This document shows, in pieces, positions 33,979 to 41,246 of a stretch of DNA of 64,000 bases (positions are counted from its first letter, which is position 1; every line of letters starts with the position of its first letter). The notes beneath the pieces are model-generated. The model made no database searches and had not been told where the DNA came from. It saw only the letters and a program-made list of their open reading frames with translations. The DNA is from Nocardia mexicana NBRC 108244 (GTDB lineage Bacteria > Actinomycetota > Actinomycetes > Mycobacteriales > Mycobacteriaceae): NCBI RefSeq assembly GCF_001613165.1, contig NZ_BDBV01000045.1, positions 62,001-126,000 on the forward strand, written 5' to 3'. Both the position numbers and the translations under genes were made by a program.

Positions 33979-36655
33979 GCGGATCGTCTCCTTCGGCCAG
34001 CACGGTGAGAGTTCCACCGGTGCCGTCGACCCGAACCCGCATACCGGTGCGAATCCTGGTGGTGGCATCGGGCACCTGCACGACCGTCGGCACACCCAGT
34101 TCCCGGGCGACGATCGCGACATGGGTGAGCGGGCTGCCGCGCTCTATGACCAGCGCCGCGGCCGAGGGCAGCGCCGCCACCCAGCCCGGATCGGTGCGGT
34201 AGGTGACCAGCACCCCGCCCGCGACATCCCGCGGTTGATCGACCACGACCGCCGTCCCGGTGGCGACCCCCGGCCCCGACGGCATCCCGGTCAGCACCGC
34301 TCCGGCCGTGGCGGCGGGCATGTCGGTGACCGGCACCCAGCCCTGTGCGGCCAGTTCGGCCCGCCCGAACCCCGGGCCGCGAGTGACGAAGCGCGCGGGC
34401 GCGACCAGCCGGGAGTCGCTGGCCCGCTGCTGCTTTCGGGCCGCGATCGCCCCGCGCAGCGGCCCGGTGTCCGCGCCCTCGTAGCAGCCGCGGAGCTCCT
34501 GCACCGTCAGCTGGAATACGTCGGCGAAGTCGTCGATGACGCCCCGGGCGACCAGATCCCGGCCCATGACCCGGATCATCCGCTTCACCATGCCGAAGGC
34601 GCGGGTGCGGCAGAACCGCAGCCGCTCCCGGTGCGCGGCGCAGCGCCCGACCTTGCGGCGCAGCCGCTCGTACAGCACGCGGCGCACGCCGCGCAGATGC
34701 GCGTCCAGGTAGGCGTCCGCCTCGCCGCCGCGCCGCGACCGTTCCTGCGGCAGCGCACCGCGCAGCAGGACGAACAGGCTCGCCGGATCCTCGCGCAGAT
34801 CCGGTGTCTCCAGCTTCAATTCGTCGATGCTGCGGTAGCCGTAACGGTCGACGTAATCGTCCACGAGCGTCAGGAATTCGGCGTGTCCGCCCGCCTGCAG
34901 CTCCGCGCGGATGCGCTCGGGCGCCACCTTCTCGACGACCGCGCGCAGCTCCGGATCCGACCGCACCGTCTCCGCCATCGCCGCCATGGCGCGGGCCGGT
35001 TCGGCCGATTCCACATCTTCCCCCGGACTCGCGGCCGCGTACAGGAACCATTCCGGCGCCTTGGGCAACAGCAGTCGAGTCAGGACGTACAGCAGGCCGG
35101 TGAGGGTCAGCAGGATGGCGTCGAGCACCATCAGCGGGCCCCAGCGCCGGACCAGTTCGCTGTCCAGTTCGCGATAGCGGGCGTAGGCCTGCTCCCCGGT
35201 CAGCCCGGCGTCGTCGACGGCGTCGAATTCGTCGTAGACGCGGTAGAACTCGGTCAGGAACCGCCGCATCATGGCGTCGATACCGACGATGCGGCGCAGG
35301 TAGGTCGCCGTGGTCACGGTGCGCGACCGCAGTCGCGCCAGCGGATTGGCAAAAGTGAAGGGGCGCAGCGTTTTCGCGATCTCGTCGGGCAGCGGCTCCG
35401 CCACGCCGAGCGCCGCCTCCAGCACCCGGCGGTTGAGCGGATAACCGGGCGCGATGCCCACCATCCGATACCAGTGCAGCAGGTTGTAGTACACGCGGCC
35501 GTGAAAGGTGCCCAGCAGCACACTCGTCCAGGCGTCGGTCTGGCGCAGCTGTCGCGGCGGCACCCGCAGCGACTCCGCGTAGCCGCGGTAGACCCGGCCG
35601 TAGATATCGGCGGCCGTCGTGAACGTCAAGGGTGAGGTGAGACCGTTGAAGCTCTCGATGATGTTGGAGTTGTCCCAGATTCGCAGCTCCCCGGCCTCGA
35701 GCTCCTCACCGGCGCCGCGCAGCCGCGCACCCACCGCGGTGGTGATCGGTCGTGCCTGCAGCACCCACGGGCGCTGCTCGTCGATCGCCCATTCGATGTC
35801 CTGCGGTGCGCCGAACGCCGACTCGATCCGGCGGCCCAGCTCGACAAGCTCCGCCACCTCGGCGTCCGACAGCGCCGCCCGCGCACCCTGCTCGGCCGCC
35901 ACCGGCACCGCCGCGCAGCCGTGCTCGCCGTCGGGCCGGTACGCCGTGGCCTTCTCGCCCCGGGTCGATTCCACGACCTGTCCCGAAACCTTGTCCACCA
36001 CAAGCGAATCGGCGTCGACCGCGCCGGAGACGAGGCCCTCGCCCAGGCCGTAGACGGCGCCGATCACGAGCTCGTCCGGGGCGCCGGTCATCGGGTTGGC
36101 CGTGAACAGCACGCCCCCGGCCCGGGCCGCGACCAGCCGTTGCAGCACCACCGCGGGCGCTGCGGGCAACGGCAGGCCGTGCGCGAACGCGTAGCGGATC
36201 ACGCGCTCCGAGCACGCCGAGGCCCAGCAGGCCAGCACCGCGGCGCCGACCGCCTCCACACCCCGCCGATTCAGCAGCGAATCGAACTGGCCCGCAAACG
36301 AATACCCCGCCCCGTCCTCCACCGCCGCCGAGGAGCGGACCGCCACCGCCACATCGCCGAGCCGGGCACAGGCATCCCGGACGCGGTCGGCGACCACCGG
36401 CGGCAGCGGCGCCGTCAGGATCCGCTCGCGCAACGCGGCGCCGCGCCGCAGGGCCTGATCGATATCGGTCGATTCGGCGAATTCCGCTGCGGCAGCGACT
36501 ATTTCGGATCCCATCAGCTGAAAGAGCCCTGATTCCAGGGTCACCCATTCCGGCACCCGGAAGCCCGCGTGCCGCAGCCGTCGCAGCCCGCGCGCCTTAC
36601 CGCCGTAGGCCTCGGCGTCCTCGGTGTCCTCGGTGTTCGGATCCAGCACGTGCAC
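33968..36655 (-). CDS. PEP-synthase-like dikinase with rifampin-phosphotransferase architecture
   Basis: 895 residues from GTG 36655, with a GGGAGG site 6 bp upstream. The N-terminal ATP-grasp domain (about 1-310) has GGKARGLRRL, VAVRSSAAVEDGAGYSFAGQ, GGVLFTANPMTG and DIEWAIDEQRPWVLQARPIT. A long middle region (about 330-770) resembles no PEP/pyruvate barrel. The swivelling phospho-His domain is at the C-terminus: VIERGSPLTHVAIVARELG with His845. This order, without the PEP/pyruvate-binding TIM barrel, is that of rifampin phosphotransferase-like enzymes, which move the beta phosphate of ATP to a hydroxyl of a small molecule. It is the first gene of the 36655-25481 operon, so it probably phosphorylates a pathway intermediate; resistance by drug phosphorylation is the alternative. 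Confidence 0.85.
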   Translation of the reverse strand: MHVLDPNTEDTEDAEAYGGKARGLRRLRHAGFRVPEWVTLESGLFQLMGSEIVAAAAEFAESTDIDQALRRGAALRERILTAPLPPVVADRVRDACARLGDVAVAVRSSAAVEDGAGYSFAGQFDSLLNRRGVEAVGAAVLACWASACSERVIRYAFAHGLPLPAAPAVVLQRLVAARAGGVLFTANPMTGAPDELVIGAVYGLGEGLVSGAVDADSLVVDKVSGQVVESTRGEKATAYRPDGEHGCAAVPVAAEQGARAALSDAEVAELVELGRRIESAFGAPQDIEWAIDEQRPWVLQARPITTAVGARLRGAGEELEAGELRIWDNSNIIESFNGLTSPLTFTTAADIYGRVYRGYAESLRVPPRQLRQTDAWTSVLLGTFHGRVYYNLLHWYRMVGIAPGYPLNRRVLEAALGVAEPLPDEIAKTLRPFTFANPLARLRSRTVTTATYLRRIVGIDAMMRRFLTEFYRVYDEFDAVDDAGLTGEQAYARYRELDSELVRRWGPLMVLDAILLTLTGLLYVLTRLLLPKAPEWFLYAAASPGEDVESAEPARAMAAMAETVRSDPELRAVVEKVAPERIRAELQAGGHAEFLTLVDDYVDRYGYRSIDELKLETPDLREDPASLFVLLRGALPQERSRRGGEADAYLDAHLRGVRRVLYERLRRKVGRCAAHRERLRFCRTRAFGMVKRMIRVMGRDLVARGVIDDFADVFQLTVQELRGCYEGADTGPLRGAIAARKQQRASDSRLVAPARFVTRGPGFGRAELAAQGWVPVTDMPAATAGAVLTGMPSGPGVATGTAVVVDQPRDVAGGVLVTYRTDPGWVAALPSAAALVIERGSPLTHVAIVARELGVPTVVQVPDATTRIRTGMRVRVDGTGGTLTVLAEGDDPHAG

Positions 36656-36942
36656 GGCATCCTCCCGTTACAGGCACGGGCGCCGCCTGCGCGGCGGTTG
36701 CGCCGCGGGTTCTGCCACGGTATATCTGAAACATTCAACTTTCGGACGCCCCTCGGCGGGGCAGCCCGGATTACTCTTGGTGCGCAGGCGGTCACCACGG
36801 TGTTGTTCGGATATATCGAGTGTCATCCAGGTGCGTTAACGTGCGCACCCCACGGATCGAGGATTTCGGATCGTCTGGCCGCTCGCGTGGCACCCCGCTA
36901 CGCTACGAGGGGCTTGACGATCGGTGAAGGGTGTTTGTCGGC
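36656..36942. promoter_or_regulatory. Divergent promoter region, biosynthetic operon versus ESX genes
   Basis: 287 bp without a gene between the dikinase gene (minus) and espG (plus). Its middle is distinctly more AT-rich than its surroundings (ATATCTGAAACATTC near 36723 and GGATATATCGAGTG near 36808), which suits promoters. I saw no clear autoregulatory element of the butyrolactone-receptor type. Confidence 0.5.
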
Positions 36943-37647
36943 GTGAGTTGGTCTTTCACACCGGACGAGTTCGCACACATCTGGCGCGAGACCGACCTGG
37001 ACCGCCATCCGTTCCCGCTCCGAATCCTCGAGACTCCCCGCACCGAAGACGAAGCCGGTACCCTGCGCCGCATCCTGGAGACCCGCCTGCCGCTGCGCTC
37101 GGACCCCGACCTGTCCGCCTGCCTGCGCATTCTTGCCGCGCCGCACACCCGGGTGGTGGCGATCGGCGGCCGGCACACACCCGGCAGCGAGATCCGCGCG
37201 CTCGGCGCCGCCGTCTTCGACCACGCCGTGCTCGCCGTGCAGGATCCGGGGGGCTGCCCGGGCTTCGGCGGTCGCGTGCACATCTCGATCGGGCACAGCG
37301 CCAAGCTCGGCGCCCGGATCGCGGGGCTGCTACCCGACGCGCCACCCGGCCGCGAACCGGCCCGTTCGGCGGCGACCGCCGCGGTGCGCGACGAGGAGTC
37401 CGTGGCCACCACCCGGCCGCCGGTCCCGCGCATCCGGCGCCTGCTGCTCAAACCGCACACCGCCGAGGGTCATATACGCATCGAATCGCGCCTGGACCGC
37501 GACGATCCGCCGACCCCGGTCTACTACACCTGGATCGACGTCGCCGACGACGGCCGCTACCTGATCCGCGCGGGTGAGGAGGTGCACGTGGTACCCGCAT
37601 CCGCCCAGCAGATCGCACAGCATCTCCAGAAACGCATACCCCGGTGA
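36943..37647 (+). CDS. espG: ESX secretion-associated protein EspG
   Basis: 234 residues from GTG 36943; a GTG at 36931 would add four residues. The start SWSFTPDEFAHIWRETDLDRHPFP and LRILETPRTEDEA are typical of nocardial EspG proteins, the cytosolic chaperones that bind PPE-type substrates and bring them to the type VII secretion machinery. The central beta-sheet segment reads TRVVAIGGRHTPGSEIRALG and the C-terminal one VYYTWIDVADDGRYLIRA. Two ESX-substrate-like genes follow in the same direction. No ESX core gene (eccB, eccC, eccD, mycP) is in the window. Confidence 0.85.
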   Translation: MSWSFTPDEFAHIWRETDLDRHPFPLRILETPRTEDEAGTLRRILETRLPLRSDPDLSACLRILAAPHTRVVAIGGRHTPGSEIRALGAAVFDHAVLAVQDPGGCPGFGGRVHISIGHSAKLGARIAGLLPDAPPGREPARSAATAAVRDEESVATTRPPVPRIRRLLLKPHTAEGHIRIESRLDRDDPPTPVYYTWIDVADDGRYLIRAGEEVHVVPASAQQIAQHLQKRIPR

Positions 37648-37723
37648 GCGCCCGCACGAGCTGACCGGAAACCGGCTAAGCGATTAGGCTGAGTCACGAC
37701 CGACCGATCCGTAGGGGGTGCGC

Positions 37724-38098
37724 ATGACGATCGAGGCGAGTCAGGCCGACATCGCCAGATTTCTGCAGGCGGCGCAGAGCGGCACCGTCCGATTCGATCC
37801 GGACGCGGCGCGGCGCTGCGCCGAGCTCTACGACCAGCAGATCGAGCGCCTGCGCCACCTGCAGCAACGCCTGGAATCGGCCTCCGACCTACACGGCTTC
37901 GGGGGATTCTTCTCGGCAGAGCAGCTGCAGGCCGGATTCGCCCGCAAGGCACGGGATACCGTCGCGCTGCTCGACCAGCACATCGCCGCCTCCTACCGGA
38001 TGAAGGAGGGATTCCTGATCAGCGCCGGACTGTACGACGAGGCCGAGGCCGCCAACGCCGCCGCGCTGCGCGCGCTCCCATCGAGGGCGGCCCGATGA
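37724..38098 (+). CDS. Small helical ESX/WXG100-like protein
   Basis: 124 residues from ATG 37724, which follows an AGGGGG site; GTG 37718 is possible. It is almost wholly helical, with two long helices (ASQADIARFLQAAQSG, then ARRCAELYDQQIERLRHLQQ) and a third (FARKARDTVALLDQHIAASY). There is no clear WxG; FGGFF marks the turn. Its stop overlaps the next gene by 4 bp (ATGA), the way PE/PPE or ESX pairs are arranged. I read it as the small partner of a secreted heterodimer. Confidence 0.7.
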   Translation: MTIEASQADIARFLQAAQSGTVRFDPDAARRCAELYDQQIERLRHLQQRLESASDLHGFGGFFSAEQLQAGFARKARDTVALLDQHIAASYRMKEGFLISAGLYDEAEAANAAALRALPSRAAR

Positions 38099-39324
38099 CC
38101 GCGGAGTTCCGGTACGGACCGCGGCCGCGCGAGACCGACCCGGAATACATCAGCGCGATGGAGCATTTCGAGTCGATGCCGCACGAGCAGATCCACGCCG
38201 GCACCCAGCAGATCGACGCCGGGGAGATCCTGCAGGCGTCGCTGGCGTGGCTGGAGGGCGCGGGCACCCTCACCACCTCCATGCCGCTGACCGGCGGCAA
38301 CGTCGACCGGGCGATCGATGCCGCCGGCTGGGAGGGCGCCGCCGCCGAGGCCGCGCACGCCAGCGGCCGCGCGCTGGCCGAATCGGTCGAGGAACTCGCC
38401 GCGGTCATGGGCGAGGTGGGCGCGCGCCTGGGCGCGCTGGCGGCGGCGGCCGAGGCCGTGAAGCTGGCCGTCGTGGCGCCCGGCAACTCGGGCCCGATCG
38501 GCGCGATCGCCCGAGTGCTGGAGTCCGCCCATGTCATCGACGCACAGGTGGCGCAGGAGGCGCTGCGCCAGGAGGCGCTGCTGGCGATGAACATGATCTA
38601 CAAGCCCGCGTATTCGGTTGCGGGCACCGGGGTTCCGGCACTGCCCGACCCCCCGGCGCTGCCCGGCGCGGTGCCCGGTTCGCCGTATCCCGCTGCCCCG
38701 CAATCGGTTCCGCCGCCGTCCGGGAACGGTCCGGACCGGTCACAGGATTCCATCCCGGATCAGCAGCCCGCACCCCCGGCGCCCGGACACCCCACGCCGG
38801 ACAAGCCGCAGCCGCCCACCACTCCGGGGCAACCGCCCGCGACCCCCGAGCAGCCACTATCACCGCCCCCTACGACCCCGGGACAACCACCGACGGCTCC
38901 CGGACAGCCCGCGGACCCCGCCCCCGCGCCGAGCCCTGCACCCCAATCCCCCACGCCCGCAACGCCTTCCCCCAGCCAGCCCCCTACCACCACGGCACCT
39001 CCCACCCCCGACCACTCCCCGGCGCCCGCACCGAATTCACCCGCCGCACCCCAACCTCCCACCGGCACAACGGTTCCGGCACCTCCACCAGCTCCGGAGT
39101 CCTCGGCACCTCCCCCGGCGACACCCGCCCCACCACCTCCCCATTCCCCGACACCCGAACCCTCCACGGCCCCACCACCTCCGGCCCCACCCCCGGACCA
39201 ACTCCCGCCCGGCCCACCCCTCACCGACGAGGAGGGCCAACCCGGAGTCACCGGCCCCATCCCCGAAGAATCCTCATCCCCCAACACCCCCGACCAACCC
39301 GGCGTCAGCCCACCGAGCAAGTGA
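38095..39324 (+). CDS. PPE-like ESX substrate with long proline-rich C-terminus
   Basis: 409 residues. The N-terminal about 175 residues are helical (HAGTQQIDAGEILQASLAWL, AAGWEGAAAEAAHASGRAL with a WxG-type turn, VIDAQVAQEALRQEALLAM). From about residue 185 the protein is Pro/Ala/Ser/Thr-rich and disordered to the end (many PPTTPGQPP-like words). The pairing with the preceding small helical protein and espG suggests a type VII-secreted, surface-located protein; the Pro-rich tail could span the cell envelope. No signal peptide is present, as expected for ESX substrates. Confidence 0.72.
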   Translation: MTAEFRYGPRPRETDPEYISAMEHFESMPHEQIHAGTQQIDAGEILQASLAWLEGAGTLTTSMPLTGGNVDRAIDAAGWEGAAAEAAHASGRALAESVEELAAVMGEVGARLGALAAAAEAVKLAVVAPGNSGPIGAIARVLESAHVIDAQVAQEALRQEALLAMNMIYKPAYSVAGTGVPALPDPPALPGAVPGSPYPAAPQSVPPPSGNGPDRSQDSIPDQQPAPPAPGHPTPDKPQPPTTPGQPPATPEQPLSPPPTTPGQPPTAPGQPADPAPAPSPAPQSPTPATPSPSQPPTTTAPPTPDHSPAPAPNSPAAPQPPTGTTVPAPPPAPESSAPPPATPAPPPPHSPTPEPSTAPPPPAPPPDQLPPGPPLTDEEGQPGVTGPIPEESSSPNTPDQPGVSPPSK

Positions 39325-39345
39325 CGCCGCAGCGGCTCCGAGTCC

Positions 39346-39377
39346 TGGTACCACGACTGGTACCATGATTGGTACCA
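39346..39377. promoter_or_regulatory. Three-copy palindromic operator of the toxin-antitoxin pair
   Basis: The 8-bp palindrome TGGTACCA occurs at 39346-39353, 39358-39365 and 39370-39377, spaced exactly 12 bp apart. It lies 22 bp before the RHH antitoxin start. RHH proteins bind such arrays cooperatively, so this is very probably the autoregulatory operator. Confidence 0.8.
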
Positions 39378-39398
39378 GTCAGGCGGGAGGAGAATGTG

Positions 39399-39602
39399 AT
39401 GGCCTTTGCGGCGCGACTGCCCGAGGATCTCGACCATTGGCTGGACGAAACCGCACAGCACGAGAGGCGTTCCAAGAACGCCATCGTCGTCGCGGCCCTG
39501 GAGGAGTACCGGCAGCGTCGAGATATGGCGCACGTCTTGGAACTGGCTCGGAAAACCAATCGTGACCACGCAGGCCTGATCGAGCGTTTGGGTGATGCGT
39601 GA
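39399..39602 (+). CDS. Ribbon-helix-helix antitoxin
   Basis: 67 residues from ATG 39399, with a GGGAGGAG site. The MAFAARLPEDLDHWLDETAQ start (beta strand plus helix A) and RRSKNAIVVAALEEYRQRRD (helix B) match the RHH_1/CopG fold. The C-terminal tail (LARKTNRDHAGLIERLGDA) would wrap the toxin and block its active site. It overlaps the Doc gene by 4 bp (GTGA) and lies behind a three-copy operator, the standard layout of a self-repressing toxin-antitoxin operon. Confidence 0.87.
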   Translation: MAFAARLPEDLDHWLDETAQHERRSKNAIVVAALEEYRQRRDMAHVLELARKTNRDHAGLIERLGDA

Positions 39603-39985
39603 GCGTTCGGTACCTGAGCGCCGAGGACATCGTTGCCATCGGTCGCACGACCATCGGTGACCACCTCATAGTCCGCGACCATGGCCTGGTGGCCTCGGCG
39701 GCCGCGCGTCCGGCGACCGTCACATTCGGTGTCGATCCGTACCCGTCGCTCCCCGAAAAGGCCGCGGCACTCCTCCATTCGCTGACAACATCGCATCCGT
39801 TCGTGGACGGCAACAAGCGCATCGCCTTCGTCGCGACCGATGTCTTCCTGCAGCTGAACGGCATGTGCTTCGACCCCGCAGCCGAAGACGAGCTTTTTGT
39901 CATGATGTTGGACATCGCCACACATACGACGGCCGACGTACCGGCCATCGTCAAGCGGATCACACCGCTTCTACGGCCGATCTAG
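39599..39985 (+). CDS. doc: Doc-type toxin (Fic/DOC family)
   Basis: 128 residues from GTG 39599. The Fic-family active-site motif HPFVDGNKRIAF is complete and of the Doc type; Doc phosphorylates elongation factor Tu and stops translation. The start SVRYLSAEDIVAIG and the PSLPEKAAALLHSLTTSHPF lead-in are also typical. The partner antitoxin is RHH, not Phd. It ends 12 bp before the convergent proB stop. Its place between ESX genes and a conserved housekeeping block suggests acquisition by transfer. Confidence 0.9.
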   Translation: MSVRYLSAEDIVAIGRTTIGDHLIVRDHGLVASAAARPATVTFGVDPYPSLPEKAAALLHSLTTSHPFVDGNKRIAFVATDVFLQLNGMCFDPAAEDELFVMMLDIATHTTADVPAIVKRITPLLRPI

Positions 39986-39997
39986 CCGTCTGCGGCC

Positions 39998-41125
39998 CTA
40001 CACCTTCACCAGGTCGTCGGCGTGGATCACCGGGCGCTGCATGCCTTCCGGGAGTTCGGTGGTGGAGCGGCCGGTCATGGTCTGTAGTTCGGTGCTGTCG
40101 TATTCGACGACGCCGCGGGCGACCACACGGCCGTCGGGGGCCACCAGATCGATGACGTCACCGCCGTAGAAGCGGCCGCGCACGCCCGTGATACCGGCCG
40201 CGAGCAGGGAGCGGCGGCGGTGCGCGACGGCCTGCACGGCGCCCTCGTCGAGCAGTACGGCGCCGCGGCTGTCGGCGGCGTGCCGGACCCAGAACTTGCG
40301 GGCCGACAGGCGGACCGGGCGCGCGGCGAAGGCGGTGCCGACGGAGGCGCCGGTGAGCGCGGCGGCCGCATCCGAGGCCGCGGCCAGCAGCACGGGGACA
40401 CCGGCGTCGGCGGCCAGCCGGGCCGCCGACAGCTTCGAGGCCATGCCGCCGGTGCCGAGCGCCCCGCCGCTGCCCGCGATCACGCCGTCGAGGTCGGCGC
40501 TGCTGCGCACCTCCGGGATGAACGCCGCCGCACCCTTGCGGGGATCGCCGTCGTAGAGCCCGTCCACATCCGACAGCAGCACCAGCGCATCCGCACCGAC
40601 CAGGTGCGCGACCAACGCGGCCAGCCGATCGTTGTCACCGAACCGGATCTCCTCGGTGGCGATGGTGTCGTTCTCGTTGACCACGGCGACCGCGTGCAGC
40701 GACCGCAGCCGATCCAGCGTCCGCTGCGCATTGCGGTGGTGCTCGCGGCGCGAGAAGTCCCCCGCCGTCAGCAGCACCTGACCGACGGTGCGCTCGTAGC
40801 GCGCGAAGGAGGTCCCCCAGGCGTGCGCCAGCGCCAGCTGCCCGACGCTCGCCGCCGCCTGCTTGGTAGCCAAATCCTTTGGCCGAGAAGACAATTTGAG
40901 CGGCGCGATACCCGCGCCGATGGCGCCGGAGGACACCACCACGACGTCGGACCCGGCCCGCATCCGCGCCTCGACGGCATCGGCCAGCCTGTCCAGCCGC
41001 CCGGTGTCGAGCCCACCCTCCAGACTGGTCAACGCCGACGACCCGATCTTCACAACCACACTGCGCGCCGTAGCGACCGCCCGCCGCGCCTCACTCAACT
41101 CGCGCCCCGAATCAACCTGCGTCAT
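39998..41125 (-). CDS. proB: Glutamate 5-kinase
   Basis: 375 residues from ATG 41125. First step of proline synthesis: ATP-dependent phosphorylation of glutamate. The amino-acid-kinase domain has VVVKIGSSALTS (about residue 24), VVVVSSGAIGAGI, VNENDTIATEEIRFGDNDRLAA and GTGGMASKLSAARLA. A C-terminal PUA domain covers about residues 280-370 (RGAVLLDEGAVQAV, GITGVRGRFYGGDVIDLV). It lies downstream of obg, as in mycobacteria, but is separated from it by an inverted-repeat element. Confidence 0.95.
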   Translation of the reverse strand: MTQVDSGRELSEARRAVATARSVVVKIGSSALTSLEGGLDTGRLDRLADAVEARMRAGSDVVVVSSGAIGAGIAPLKLSSRPKDLATKQAAASVGQLALAHAWGTSFARYERTVGQVLLTAGDFSRREHHRNAQRTLDRLRSLHAVAVVNENDTIATEEIRFGDNDRLAALVAHLVGADALVLLSDVDGLYDGDPRKGAAAFIPEVRSSADLDGVIAGSGGALGTGGMASKLSAARLAADAGVPVLLAAASDAAAALTGASVGTAFAARPVRLSARKFWVRHAADSRGAVLLDEGAVQAVAHRRRSLLAAGITGVRGRFYGGDVIDLVAPDGRVVARGVVEYDSTELQTMTGRSTTELPEGMQRPVIHADDLVKV

Positions 41126-41160
41126 ACCCGAACTCACTCCCACAAGAACCCCCGCCACGC

Positions 41161-41241
41161 ATTCCCGCACCCCTTGCGCATTCCCGCACCCTCCCCAGGG
41201 CCTTGCGAGGGGTGCGGGAACTGGTAGGGGGTGCGGGAATT
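41161..41241. repeat. Nested inverted repeat between obg and proB
   Basis: Two copies of ATTCCCGCACCC (41161-41172 and 41180-41191) are followed by two reverse-complement copies (GGGGTGCGGGAA at 41209-41220 and GGGGTGCGGGAATT at 41228-41241). The layout is the same as at 8712-8802. It starts 6 bp after the obg stop on the minus strand and ends 36 bp before the proB start, so it may end or damp transcription from obg into proB. Confidence 0.85.
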
Positions 41242-41246
41242 GGGGC

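Noticed and set aside
36656..36942. Butyrolactone autoregulatory element upstream of the operon
   Set aside because: No sequence close to the known receptor-binding consensus could be seen.
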